Under the pieces are notes generated by a model, which made no database searches, was not told the origin of the DNA, and saw only the letters and a program-made list of their open reading frames with translations. A DNA stretch of 64,000 nt. Source: Linepithema humile (taxonomy: Eukaryota; Arthropoda; Insecta; Hymenoptera; Formicidae). Position 1 is the first letter of the stretch, and each line of letters starts with the position of its first letter. Position numbers and translations under genes: made by a program. Shown one piece after another: positions 23,014 to 36,579 of this stretch. The stretch is taken from positions 1,488,001 to 1,552,000 of the forward strand of contig NC_090128.1 in the NCBI RefSeq assembly GCF_040581485.1, read 5' to 3'.

Positions 23014-23121
23014 CTCGCGGCCCCATCTCACGTGATCATAACAATACTCACGCGGAAGAAAAAGGCGGGCACAGACCCGGTAACAAAAGATAAAATAACT
23101 AATACAAAGAAAATGCCTACA

Positions 23122-23125
23122 CTAT
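23122..23125. repeat. Target-site duplication, right copy (CTAT)
   Basis: CTAT follows the right LTR immediately and matches the bases before the left LTR. It marks one integration event with no later recombination between LTRs of different elements. Confidence 0.9.
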
Positions 23126-26100
23126 ATTTATGTTTTTTGTTGTAACTAAAAAAATATAACTGTAAATTCCAAAAAAACAGAAACCACGTGTAAAAGAGTG
23201 CTCTTTAACACGTTTATGCCGTTTCGTGTAACTTCACTAAATAAATAATTACTTCCTTTATTTTAACTCGTTTGCAGAAGTAATTATTCTACTCTTTGCG
23301 ACGTAGTATGGACTACACTTGGCGTATAAAAGTCCAGTCTGCTTCATCCCATCTCTGCATTAAATCAGACTTGGATTTCTGAAGCCGAGCATCCATGCAA
23401 GAGCCGGTAGACGTGCCGGCGAGTGATTTCGCCAACAAATTTCCTGCGTCTGAAGCTCTCGGATGCAGAAATATGCAGATTCTCTTTTGGAGGTTAATTC
23501 CGTTTGTAGGAACAAACGGGGTCAACCGTGCTCTGCAAGCGTTCGAGGCGTAGGTAGTTTTTGCATTATTTTCTCGACTCGGCCGACCGTTGCGCGTAAT
23601 TACGAGGTTACGCTTATGCAGATTGTTACTGACAGGCAAGGTGGTCGCTGAGAAAATGTAAATTCCGTTTTCGCTCAGTCGCAAAATTTACTACAAAATT
23701 TTCCAAACAATAAGATTGCTGCTTTAGTTTCGGTTGCACATTGTACTGCGTGCACGTGTACTGCTCTTGTTAGTGACCATAAAATTACAATGACTATCAT
23801 TTAAAGTTGACGCGTGTGCTATATATTTATTGAAAATATCTGTAATATAAGAATTAAAAAATTAAAAAAAAATAACCGAAACGCAAAAGTTGCTTTTAGT
23901 CTTTAAGTGCCTTATTACGCTTTTATGGCTAAAGCATAATTCGCGAAAACTACCTAACTACTGACTTTCAACTAACATTATAATTACAGCTTCCATTAAA
24001 TTTTGAAAATTAATTCTATACCAAACTAAATCTCGTAAAGTTACACGTATTTGCATATGTATCAACACAATACATTATACACAAATAGTTATCATATTTC
24101 CTTTGTGCAAATTGTATCTTTATTTATTATATTTTACAAGCTATTCCAACAAAAACGCGCACATATAGTCAAAACCACAATCATGCATAACTCTGTACAC
24201 CGCGTTCGATTCAAAATGTCATATTGCAAGTATTTTTGTATCCTGCAGACAGATGATAACCGAGCGTTTTATGTAGTATCATGTATATTGAGTTTTGCTG
24301 TTCGATATATGGCCTCCTATCAATATCAGATCGTGTAGAAATGTGAAAAGAAGTAGATATGTTTCAACTGTAATCAACAGTAGCACAGTACTAAACAATA
24401 TTTGAAAAGATAATACCGAATTAAATCATCTCTAAAGAAAACCAAATTTACGAAGACATCTGTTGTTGCGAAAGAATAATTTTACATAAATAAAACTTTA
24501 ATATGATACTTGACAAAGAAATGCCAAAAATTTTTTTAATGTGGAAAATTATATCGTATCATAAACTTTTGCCAAAAAAATTGATTTTAATTTCTGATAA
24601 AAAATCAAATCTTACTGAAAATAAAGTATAATTTTCGGTAAATAATAATTATGCTAAGAGAATTGATCACTCCCAAAATTTATTTTTTTAATTATCCATT
24701 TCAGGAAAATCAATAAAATTTTTTATTTTGATCTATCAAAAAATTAATTTTAAATGATGACCAAATCTAAATCAGTTCTGCTACTCCGTTTTCAGTATCT
24801 TTGTGATGACTTAGTCCGCAACTTAGTTGCGCAATTAAAGTTTAATTACATTTGTTGTGACGCTGAGATTACGTAGCCTAACGGTAACTTAGCAGCGCCG
24901 AAGGTGTAACATTACTATATCAATATATTGCTGTAATAGAAATTTGCTAGAGCTTCGCAAGGGATTAATTTCCATCCCGCTGCGATGCAAGTATCGTCTC
25001 AAATCGAAACTCATCGCACACACCGATTATGTATCGCCCGAATTTATCAGAAAAATATTGCGTTTTAAAGTTGTCTACAAATAGATTCTGCTAAAATAAA
25101 ATTTAATCAAAATTAATTAAAGAAAAATATTTGTGAATTTCATTATATCCTCGATACTTGATCATCATGAATATTCTTCTAATTCTCAATATCGCATCAT
25201 TTCACGACTATCAAAACCAAATCTCCACGACAACCTAGATGTAAATTATACTTCAACGATTGCTTTATAATTTCTGCAATTGAATGTACATATATCATTA
25301 ATCCAGTTCGGACCGATCCACATCAGTTACAACGGTGAACATCCCTCACGGCACTCCACTCCGTGCATAAGCTATATATGCGTGTTTATGCAAGTTGATT
25401 ACCCGTCGCGCACAGCTGTCGGGGATTGTCCGATGAACAAAGGCACCAGAATTCGTCTCATAGAAGATTTGTGCGAGTGATTGCGTGCCATTACGACGCA
25501 TCCTGTGCCGCGAAGGATACTCTTTGGATCGATATTTCGAGTCGATTGCCATAGCTATAAATCTTCATCGAATCAAAGCGATATTAAACTTCTCGACCAC
25601 AATCTTTTAAGAGTTCTTCTTCTAAGAGATTAAATTTACTTAGAGAAGAAAACTTGCGCTTTCTGCTTACCTACTTTAAAAAGAAACTTCCGTACTAAAT
25701 ATATTCAATAATATTAAATCATTATCAATAAGAATATTGAATTAATATTAGATTCAAACTATACGTTGTTATAAACTTGTTCATTTGCGGCAGCATTATC
25801 AATTTCCCTTGCGCTCCAGCGCTCGCATGTAAAATGCATAGTGCTTTATGTTCCCGACAACAAGCACGAGATTCGCATCTCTAACACTGAGGTAATTTAA
25901 ACTCCGCTGTTGTTGACTTTGCGGAAGAAGTTTATATCTTAATCGTCAAGACACAAAAGTTAAGACATTTTGACATGACAGAGATTTGCTTTCTCTGAAT
26001 AACTGTAGCATGTAACTAACAAGTTCTAATTACCGGATATTATATTATGCAACTTTATATTAGCTCGAATGTGCATATACATTCAGTTCAGTACATTAGT

Positions 26101-26563
26101 CAAAAAATGAAAATTACAATATACGGTGGAGCACACATTTTCGCGAATTATTATTGTAGTTTATCGTAAAGATGCTCATTCATCGAAAGGGACGATTTTT
26201 CAATATAAATAATAGTCTTTTAATTTTCTAGAAACACAAGGAAAGCGGTGTCTTAACCAAGACAAAGTGCAAGATAAATCTCGCGAGCTCGTTCAGATAC
26301 GTGCAAGGGAGAAAAAAACTTTTTTCCGCCTCTGACTACGCTGTGCAAAGCGACCGCAATGAAACCTTTTCTATCAGTCGGCAGTAGCAGAAGTTACGAA
26401 ATAGGAAAACAAGTCGGATGCTGAATGTGCTCGAGGGTGCTGTCATCCGCTTGCTATCGATCCCGATCATCCTCATTCCTTTTTCTACTTCATCGACCTC
26501 GTATTATACGCTGACTGGTTAGGCGAATCGTACGTATATGAGATAAAGCGATGTTCCACAATG
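23126..26563. other. Non-coding DNA right of the Gypsy element
   Basis: A small mixed-composition patch at 23280-23660 and another at 25270-25560; the rest is A/T-rich. The two flanks of the Gypsy element join without a gap at CTAT and would form one A/T-rich empty site. Confidence 0.6.
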
Positions 26564-26565
26564 TA

Positions 26566-27129
26566 CAAGGTGTAACACAAAAATAAGCACAATAAAAATC
26601 TCAAACTTTGAGATTATGTTACAAATTCGAAAAAGAATAGTCCAAAATGTATAATTTGCAAAAAATTTATTTTTAAGTTATAAAAGATTCAAAATGTGAA
26701 TAAATTACAAAATTTTTCATCTTATTTTGCTTTCCAGAAACCTGAAGTACACTGCATATTAAAAATATATGCTATAAAAATTTCAGCAATTACACAAATT
26801 TTAGACTATTATTTTAATATTTTTTAATTAATTTTCTCATAAAGTAAATTTAATATAAAAATATCACATACGTAAAATATTTTGGCAAATATGTCACACC
26901 GAAAAATAGAAAGCAAAGTCTATTTAAAATAAAATCAAATAAAAAATATGTATTAAAATTATATTACATAACTTCTTGAAAATTTTTTGAAAAACTATAT
27001 TTTTATAAACCTTTATAACTCAAAGCTAATTTATTTTCGACGTTTCGTGTTATTTATGGATATTTTCAATAAGAAACTGTCATCTTGATATGGGACATTG
27101 CTATAATACATCAATAAATAAACACCCTG
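26566..27129. mobile_element. Degenerate non-autonomous element with TA borders
   Basis: The left end reads CAAGGTGT and the right end ACACCCTG, an inverted repeat with one mismatch, and each is flanked on the outside by TA. Inside both ends an A/T-rich tract with AAATAA-like sequence follows. The roughly 560-bp interior is A/T-rich with no frame of note. TA borders and these short ends suggest a non-autonomous Tc1/mariner-type relic, but the repeats are short, so the class is uncertain. Confidence 0.45.
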
Positions 27130-30100
27130 TATAGTGCTTTACGGTGCATACGGATCACCCCTTCCGTTGTCTCCTAGGGGTCCCTCAACTTTGTCGGGAT
27201 CGGTCTCGAGCAGTTACCGCTCGAGGCGAACAGCGTCGATGCACTATTTGAGTAGCGATACGACGTCGTCTTACGGTGTAACCGCATCTTCGAGAACATG
27301 ATCTACGTATAAAACATCGTGCCATTATACCACGATGCAGATGCGAATATCGAGTTCCGGTTTTGCTTTCGATAAGAAATGCCAGCAAGGAGACTACACT
27401 TTGGAAGAGGTTTCGCAAGGTTTCGATATATTCCTAAATGCACTGCACCGAGTCTCGGGAGTAACAAATGAATAATAAATACTCCGCTTTCAATCGGATC
27501 AATTTTATTCACTAATTTTTGCATTAATTTCATTGCTTTATTGCCGTTATTACTTCTTTCTGAGTGAAGCCTGATTTTATCTACTTCAGGAAAGAAGTTA
27601 TTAAATTAAAAAAAAACATATTTTTGCATCAATTTTCTTGTAAAAGCGATCGATTTTCTATTAAAACTTTATATTTACTTTTGTTTTGACAAAAAAAAAA
27701 TTAGATATTAAACAAAAATTCTGCAATTCTAAATATTATTAAATTTGATTAAACATTTGTTCTACTGTTTTGTTAGATTTATTTCATTTTTCAATTTTCA
27801 ATTGTCTGTAACCAAAAAAACATAATACTATTGTCTAGACATTTTTTTAATCGAGAAAAAATTGATTCTAAAAATGATTGAAAAAATAATAAAAAAAACC
27901 TCTAGAATTACAGCCATTTTTACGAGCACATTTCGAATAAAGTACGTGCAAAACGTGAAAAAAAAAACAGAAACGATATTGTACCAACCGACGATGCATT
28001 GCTGCGTTCGCTATCGCGCCTTTTTCGGCCATATATTACTCTGTGACGCACATTGCGTCTTTCACGCTGCAAGAAACATCGGAAATTTCTATTTCGCAGC
28101 CATTGTCGAAGCTACTTCGCAGATCAAACAACGCACACTTGTCCCAAGTTAAAATCGATGGCGGCTGATGCAAATATAATGTGTGGCCTATTTTCACCTG
28201 CACTTACGCGGAGACAGTTTGTCGTCGTGCGACCATCTTCGGATACTAGCAGTAACAGCCTGCGCGACTTCTTACGCCAGGGCGTAAGATAAACGAGCGT
28301 GTTCCGCGTGTGAACTTTGAACGTTGTCCGAAACTTTCCTAGACGCATCATAATCGTGCGACACGCTTGGAACGACGATTCCGACCGGAGGGAAGAAACT
28401 TTGACGAGAGCGAGCGGAAAACTTTGTCTCTTAAATCTTCCGCGGCAGCAGGTCGGGTTTCGACTTTCATTATTTCTCGTCTCATTGACATCTCTCTCGA
28501 TTATCATTAGTAACAGCTACTTACAAGAGATTAACATCTTTCCACAAAATTTCCCGTATTGATAATGCATTAATCTACAACAAAGATCCGATAATCCAAA
28601 ACTTATTAGATCCTTAAAAGTTTCCTATAAAGGTTTTCATTTTTAATTCACAAACAAGTTCAATGCTTTAACAAAACAATATAAAATTTAGATTCTGTGT
28701 AAGCATCATCAAATATTTAAAGACATCCTCTCAGCAGAACGCATAAAACCCGAGGCAAACACCGCCTCGGCGGAGAGTGCTAAAAGACTAAGCTCGATCA
28801 AAATTACGACGGAACTCTCTGGTCAGAGCAAAGAGAGCTAGAACCATCTACAAACAACGTCGGCCTCTCGCGTTTCTTTTTCTCCTGAAGGAACAATTCA
28901 CTTCCTTCCAGCCGACCGTAAATCTTCGGGCAGCGACGTTACGAAAAGTATCAACTTCATATCTCGTCGTAGCCACTGCTCAAATCAAGCTACAGAAACC
29001 GCAAACTCACTTCTCGCAACCACCTCTTCAATACTTGGACGTTTTTATAAGTTTACTCGAATATCTACAGCGCAGCACGACTGTTGAGCGAGATAGTCTA
29101 TACAGGTCTCGTGTGTATTTCTATATTTCTTCGCTACATCCTTCAGATCGGTTTTGTAGACATTGCGATACCAAACAATGAGCTATATCACTGACCGCCT
29201 GACCATTCGGGAATATAACGTAAAAATGTCATTCTTATATTTATACAGAGACCAGTATATATGATTAGATGCGACACTTAACTTTATTACTTGAAATTAC
29301 TCGCGTCATTTTTACTGCAAATCACCGACGAAAAATCTGACAGAAAATTTCTATTTCTTGGAATTTTCCGGAATATTCTGTACAGAGATGTAATTATAAA
29401 GGATAACATCGTTTTTATTAATTCAGTCTATCAAATTAATTATAACAAAACAAACATGGTAACTACGTAAACTTTTTTCAGAGAAATCCTGCCGTTTCAT
29501 CAGTCAGAGCAAAACAAAATTTGCATCCGACGTTCATAGTTACGCAATAAGGTGTCAAGAAAGTAAGTACGGTAAATATTTACAACGCGTTTGAAGTATC
29601 GTGTCGAGCGATTCAGCGATGAGGGCGCGCAAAGTGCGAAATCGTCGATCCAGTGAAACATCGGAAAGATCATTTATCGCATTAATTACTTAATTCAGAA
29701 TTTATACAATTTTATGTTTTACTCAAGCAAAACGTTTGAAAAGCTCGGCCAATTCAACGTTGCAATCAAGCAAAGTAAATAATAATAAAATAACACGCGT
29801 TCGCGCAAAACATCGTTATTGACGCAAAAGCGGGTGTAGGATTTTTTGTAGATAATTATACTTTTTACGATGCTAGGGATGAAAAGAGAACGTCTGCGAC
29901 CTAAACGAGCCCGACCCGCGTAACGCAATTAATCAATAAAATCGTAAAACGTCGAGCAACGGTAAAGTATAATAATAATTAACGACACCACGTACAAATT
30001 TTATCGTAGAAGTTTTATGTAGCTTAACTGATGGCTATAAACGCACAGCATTTTGAGTTCAGTGCACTCTCAGCAATGACAGTGTTGAATTGCACTCGGG

Positions 30101-30551
30101 ATTAAAAACTATGAAGTGTTAAGGATAAAATTATCATTGTTGTTACGAAATTATACTTTTTCTTTTACTGCACCCAATCAAATCTTCTCGCAACAATTTG
30201 AATACTAAATCAAAATTTAACAATACAAGACTGTAAAAAACAATCAAGATATTTTGATGAATTATTAAAATTTATCAATGTAACATTAATTATAAAATCA
30301 CAAAAATACATTCTGTTATTATTCATAATTTTATATTTTATGTATGTCTAAAGTTTTCACTTTAATGAATAACCTATATAAAATATTCATGAATATTAAT
30401 ATTACATATAATTGTGCACTGTGCCATACATTTTGATTAAATTCTTAAATACCTATTTTCCACATCAGCTAATTTTATTTTAATTAAAAAAATGACAATA
30501 AAAATATCGGTTAAATATTATTTTCAATTACTTGTATCAATTATTAATAAA

Positions 30552-30589
30552 GTTTCTTTTTATTTAAAAAGTTTCTTTTTATTTAAAAA
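30552..30589. repeat. Two-copy tandem repeat, 19-bp unit
   Basis: GTTTCTTTTTATTTAAAAA occurs twice back to back with no mismatch. It is typical of replication slippage in A/T-rich DNA. Confidence 0.85.
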
Positions 30590-30798
30590 AGAACATCACT
30601 CTTTGATTCTATCGTTATATTGAATCTAAATTTATAAAAAAAATTGTTTAATATTTTAAGCTTTTATTTATCTTAGCTGCTATTGTATCTTCATATTTGG
30701 TATTATACCATTATTGATTACTATTCCAAATAAAAAGTATCAAAAAATCGCAACCCACATTGCATGAAGATAAACGACTGAGGAATCGTACGATTGTG

Positions 30799-31170
30799 TA
30801 ATTAAACCAATGAACGCATACGGTATGGCAGTGGTTCCAACGAGACAAGTTATTAGTCGTGACATTAGTTTACGGCATGAATACGCGGCTTAATTAATTG
30901 GCAGCTATTCCCCGGACAGTGTGTAACTACGGATTACCAATTATAGCAACACCCTTCGAAATTTCCGGGAGATGATCGCGCTTCCCTCTCGGCTTTTCGG
31001 TCGACGATGTGGCACGCTGAAAAGCTGATTCGATAATATTTGCCGCTTGCGCAAATCGACAAAGTTTCTAGCGTCGTTCGTACGTTTGTTAAGCTAATAT
31101 ACATTCGTTATGCGTGCAAATTAAGCCTGTGGTTGCTTCGTCATCGGGCTTATTAATTTTCGATGCGTTA
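30799..31170. promoter_or_regulatory. Candidate enhancer rich in homeodomain-type sites
   Basis: This moderately GC-balanced patch in A/T-rich DNA holds many TAAT-type sites: TAATTAAA, TTAATTAATTGG, GGATTA, CCAATTATAG, CAAATTAAG and TTATTAATTTTCG. It looks less random than its flanks and has no good frame. Binding-site cores are short, so this is a guess that needs cross-species alignment. Confidence 0.25.
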
Positions 31171-33412
31171 ATCAGCGCTGAAAACTAGCTCGGCCTTCGT
31201 TGTTAATGTTTTCTGTCACACAGCGTGTATCATTATCGATACTTTATTGAAACTTGAACTAAATATGAATATACCATTTCTTCTTCTTAAAGAAAAAATA
31301 ATAAAAATATGCTACGATAATGAAAAGTATTTTTAGCCAGCTCAAGTTTCGTAAAATCTCATTGCTACATTCACAATTCGTACGCCGTACTCATTTATCA
31401 CAAGAATATGTCGGAAACATTCAAACAAAATTCGTGAAACTTCTCGCACAAAATTATAATATACTATATGCGAATAATTCAATGAAAATATATGACGCAC
31501 CTAATTTATCGACTGAATTTCACAGTTCGTATTTCCTGAGAAAATCGTATTTTTGCAACGGACAGTGACAAGTGTAAATTCATGATTAAATTTTCATACG
31601 TAAACGTATATTATGTCGATATAGTTTTAATTCAGATTGATTGTGCCAAAATAATTCGTTTTATTAGCGAAAAATGTGAGAGATTTTGGAAACAATTTTC
31701 ACAATAGCTCAATTATTGTCTAGAATATATCTTTCACATGAATTTAGAATGTAAAATGAAAAAAACTTTTAATAATACTCCTTACTTCTAACCATGCATT
31801 TTTGCATTTTTGAATAGCTGTTAAAGTCTTGAAGCACGTCTACCGATTTTCGTAGCCTTCAGCAATTTCTCTTGCAAATTGCATCATCAGAAGCCACTCT
31901 AGCGAGACGCGCGAAACTCATATGCATAAACTCGCTTAGTAGGCTAAGTGACCTGTAGTCGCTACTAAAATGAGGGATTTTCAAGTAAAATATATACCTC
32001 CAGGTGATGTGTATCATCTGACCTTTCACTTAAATGCGAATTGCGAAAGTAATTTTTAAAAATTTGAAAATAATGACGTCAAATGTTTCCACACCGTGTG
32101 CTTTCGTTTATTACGTAGCTACGTGAAAGCAAAGTTTTTAAGTACACTAGGATATATTTTTATCATTTCTACTTGTAAAAGAATCTGACTTTATGAATAC
32201 GGAAATCCACGAAGCCGCTTGTTATCAAGCTCTTAACGGCACTGTTGAACATGGCTGCGAGATACTGCTTGCGTAAATTTAACTACAAATCTTACGCTAC
32301 ATCCGCTAACGACGGCGTTGACGCAAGTTGCAAACAAGAACGCAATCAACTTTCACCATAAAACTCTTGTATTATCATAAACTCTTCTTGTAAATGGAAA
32401 CTGTCTTCGGTATTACGTATCTCTTGTATAACTTGTAATTACGACAATACCACGACAATTAACACTGCTGTTTTTATTATAATTAATATATGAATTTTTC
32501 ATTCATCATTAAAAAATCTATTTTTACAATATAATATTGACACGTCTCTATTTTATGAAGCAAACGCGCTAAATATATTCCATCCGCAATATTCAAATTA
32601 ATAATCTTTGCGGACATTCCTCGTGCAAAATTATTCTGCACTTCTCCGTGACAAGATTTCTCGTGCATTTATAACTTCGCGGAAAATACTATCCACGATT
32701 GGCCCATCGAAACTGCAAATTCGCGACCTGTTTTTATTTGACGTTTCATCTAAAAAAGATCCGCGGTTGAAGAGCATCAATTTGCCGATTTGATTTTACT
32801 TATTGCCGTATAAAACAAATCGTCCGATATTACTCCTGCGGTGAACTAACTCTAATATTTTTGTCAACTTCGAATAAGAGAATATTGCATTTGTGAAAGT
32901 TGTTTGCAAAAACAACCAAATCCGCATTAAACAATTTTCCAGAAAATAATATCTCAATCAAAACCTGTAGCGCAATATCAATTGTAACTGATACTTGAGA
33001 ATTTTAAACGTTCTGCATTTCACTTTATTAGCTTTTTACGCAATTTTAATTTAACAGTATTTTGAACTATTGTTGTTAGCAGACTGAATTTGATATTCTA
33101 TATTTTCGTACAGAAATGGAATTTAATGCTTAATATTAAAATAAATATCATATCAAATACACATCAGTTAATCGCGAAAGAAAATTGCCAATTCTTACTC
33201 GATGAATATAAAACAAATACTTTGCGTACTCAAAATGTATTAAGAAAGATATCCTGATTTTTATTATACCGCAATACAAATATCGTAAGAAAATGTAAAT
33301 TACTTTCTCCAAAATTGCGCCGCTTTCGTTCAAGGAATGTCTCTTTTTCGTCCCCACAATACGAAATGTCGAGATGTTGTCGACGCACGCTACTTCTCTT
33401 TTCATGACGTAA

Positions 33413-33444
33413 TGCATAATGTATACATATATATACATTATGCA
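33413..33444. repeat. Perfect palindrome with 13-bp arms
   Basis: TGCATAATGTATA at 33413-33425 is matched by TATACATTATGCA at 33432-33444 around a 6-base spacer, CATATA. It can form a cruciform or RNA hairpin. It is too short for a usual microRNA precursor. Confidence 0.85.
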
Positions 33445-34019
33445 GTTCATAGTAAATCATGAACCCGACTGACGAAAGGTTATGCTAATACCGAGAGGCA
33501 AAAAAATGCTGACTGAAGCTGTGGGCCAAAGACTTTTACGAGGTAGCAACGAAAAGTTAGGACGCTCTCGACAAAACCGACACATTCTTCATTTTGACAT
33601 GTTTTGTCTTCAACTAATTGCACTTGTAATATTCTTTACAAAAATATTGCCATCTACTAGCGTGATATTTATATAAACTGTTCAAATAAAAATAATAATG
33701 AAAATAACAAACGTTTTGCACTTTTAGACTTTATTTTTAGTTAATTAAAACGCGTAATTGATTTTTCCACAATTTAATAAAATTTGGTGCAAAATAAATA
33801 TATTATATAAAAATATCGATAATATCGGCGAAAAGCTAGATTTTTTATAAAATACAAATAAAGTGTAGGCGTGTTTTATTGTATAAAATAGATCCTTTTC
33901 CAAAATATTTCTATTTTAATTCGCATAATTTTCGCACTTGCTTCCATAAATCGTATTTAATCCGACAAAGATAATTCGGTAGAGAAAAGTATTGTGCTTA
34001 TACGCTCGTGCAAAGTAGC

Positions 34020-34320
34020 TAAGTAGCTGACACCTATGTCTCCGTTACGATCTTCCGGCGACGAAATCGATGGTTGGATAAACGGCGGAGAGCCGTTGAG
34101 ACCGCACGCCGCTTAAAATTGCGGACTGCAGAAGTTGGACGAAAGTTGAGCGAAGTTGGCTCATTCCGCGCATGACTAACTGCCCGCTCGTGTACCCGAG
34201 TTACCGTAAACTCCACGGATACCTGGGTACACCGCTCTTCCCTGGAACAGACGCTCGACACACTTTCGAAGGGCGGCAACGTGTCTGACCACTTTGCGTA
34301 GCATTCGATTCACCAGTCAT
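34020..34320. other. CpG-rich island, no recognised exon
   Basis: About 300 bases that are much richer in G, C and CpG than their flanks. A minus-strand frame of about 80 codons covers most of it but matches no family I know. Could be a promoter, an untranslated first exon or plain composition change. Confidence 0.3.
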
Positions 34321-34852
34321 TTTATACTTCTACGCTTTTTCAAGCGCCAGCGCTGAAACGGCCGTCTGTTTATTAGAAATGGACGATATTTCGCTTGATA
34401 TTTTCCTCATTTAGAAATCAATTGTTTTTTTCATATTTTTAAACTCGGCCAGTCGATATTTTTTACACACCAAAATAATCTCATTGTCGATAAATTTATT
34501 TTACTACAAAATGTGCATTGTATCGCATGTAACAGCATTTCTATCGGCGTTTCATATACCGAAATATAATCGATTCAATAATATCGTCCACACGTATCCT
34601 ACGTAAACAAATCTAAAGTTTCGCAATACAGCTCTATGAAATCACGTGACCATCAATCCACATCTTGTATCCATTTTCGGTCTCGATACTGCAGTTCTCG
34701 CGTTAATCCTCTTGTTTGATATTTCACGCAAAACAAATAACTTTCAAATGGCACACTACATAAATCGCCGAAGAGTCTAAAAATGACAAGTACGTGAAAC
34801 GTATGCAAATCCCAGTAAAACGGACCCTGTCATCGTACCCGGCATTATCGTG

Positions 34853-34869
34853 GTCGTCGTCGTCGTCGT
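34853..34869. repeat. (GTC)n trinucleotide repeat
   Basis: Five to six GTC units. On the minus strand they would read as a run of Asp codons in a short frame, which I do not take as coding. Confidence 0.9.
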
Positions 34870-36579
34870 TTCTACATTTCTCAAGCAGGTCACGAAGACC
34901 GTCGTGGCATCTCTCTCTCACATATGGTTTTTCCATTAAAACTGCATCATCAAGACCGCCGTGACGTCTGCGCTTTTATTGTTCGCGTCGCGGTACTCCA
35001 CTCGCACGAGGAAGAAAATCAACTTATTCAATTTTCCTCGGGACGGAAATGTGCCGAGAGAAAAATCTTGTAATCGCGTCTCGCACCGTATACATCCGGT
35101 GGGTTTCGTTTCCGGTAAAAACGCGCGCGACGTATGTAGGTATTACTCACTTTGAAAGCGCGGAAAGCGCAAGATGCGAGAACGTGAAGGTAACACTTTT
35201 CTTGTCCGGGCACTTTTTTTTAATAGAGTCTAACCGGCTTTGCTAAAACGTCTATGAATGTAGATGGTACTCGTATAAAGGTAAAATTGGTTTAATATCT
35301 TCGAAAATAGCGTGTTTGCGCGCGTGTGTGCAGATGCCTATGTACCATCGCGACATGAAAAGTAAATGAAAAGCAGGATAGGATGCAACTCTGCCTTCCA
35401 GATATTTACTTTTTCATTTCAGCGACACACATTCCTTTAACGTTTTCATAAAAAAGTAACAAAGAGAAAACGCGAAAATAAAGAATAAACAAACTGACTT
35501 TATTAATATAATATAATAAAATCTAGCTTTTAAAACAATTTAATAAAATTTTCAAATAAAATTCTTACATTGTTTTATGATTTATTCTCAGAATTAATTC
35601 GTTCAAAATTATTAAAAGAATAACTGTGCAAATAAAATAAAACAGTGTGTTGCATTTGTAACTTTATCAAAGATGATTAAAAAATGATGAAGTGTTATTA
35701 AAAAATAATACCTTTATCGAAAACAAAAACTATCGTATGAGTTACGTTTCTCAAAAATAACGGGACTCTATAAGTTACACATTTAAATTACAATTATAAT
35801 TTTAATTCTTAATTAAGTAAGAGAAATATAATATGTCAAAATAAATAAACTTTACAAGAAGATTACACATCTTTATCAAAGTAAGAGCGTGAAACACCGG
35901 AAAATACACAAGCATTTACATACGGATTAATTAAAATAGAGTTATGATATGGGCAAAATGAGGCTCTCCTTAAAACCACTTTCAGGGAAGTTGTTTCTCA
36001 AAGTAAATCCTGATTAATGCTAATATGCGCACATGTACATCACCACTTCGCGCGTACATGCATTCGTATTCTACCACCGCGGGGTAAGAAAAATACTTTG
36101 AGCTCTCTTTTCGGCGTTAATTTTTGCAACAAGTATATATTTCTCCTTTTTCAAAGATTTCATATCTCACAAATATTATTGTCTTAAAACATGGACGTGT
36201 CTTGTGCAATTTAAATCATATCGCACTATTAAAAAAAATAATAAAGAAAGAAACAAATTTTATATTATTAAATTTTCAAACTCTTATACGAAGAAAGACT
36301 TTCATGTAACAAGTAAACTATATAAATTTCAGAATTAATTTTTTACAACTATTTAATCCATCATCAATTGTACGTATGTTTTAATCTCACAATTTTTTTA
36401 AAAAATTCTTGGACTGTCTATATAGTAGAAGTTTTTAAAAGTTAAATGTTTTTATTGCATATAGACGCGACTTTGCAGAGCTTCAAATTATTTTTTCCAT
36501 GAAAAATACATCATCGCTCGATTTCGCAGTGCAATTCAAACAAATTGCTCGAGACCAAACGGCAAAAGTAATCGATCAT

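Larger units (their letters stand above)
17978..23121 (-). mobile_element. Complete Ty3/Gypsy-class LTR retrotransposon
   Basis: A 5144-bp element bounded by two identical 219-bp direct repeats and a 4-bp target duplication, CTAT, at 17974-17977 and 23122-23125. The internal part carries one long minus-strand frame with Gag, protease, reverse transcriptase, RNase H and integrase in that order, which is the Ty3/Gypsy order (integrase last). No env frame lies between the stop at 18359 and the 3' LTR, so this is a retrotransposon rather than an errantivirus. Identical LTRs, a clean target duplication and an unbroken frame show a recent insertion that may still be able to move. The tRNA-Leu-like primer site would fit the mdg3/Micropia side of the group, but that placement is inference and needs a tree. 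Confidence 0.97.
22903..23121 (-). repeat. 5' LTR of the Gypsy element
   Basis: This 219-bp repeat is identical, base for base by eye, to 17978-18196. It begins and ends with the 8-bp inverted repeat TGTAGGCA/TGCCTACA. As the coding strand is minus, this right-hand copy is the 5' LTR and should drive transcription leftwards. From the predicted start at 23011 and the AATAAA at 22963-22958, U3 would be about 23121-23012, R about 23011-22940 and U5 the remainder; these borders are inferred. Confidence 0.97.
27132..34019. other. Non-coding DNA, central region
   Basis: A/T-rich with mixed patches at 27140-27470, 28000-28500 and 28740-29120, the last with a 7-bp stem CCGAGGC/GCCTCGG at 28750-28770. 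Contains the candidate enhancer near 30800-31170 and the 33413 palindrome. No recognisable exon. Confidence 0.55.
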
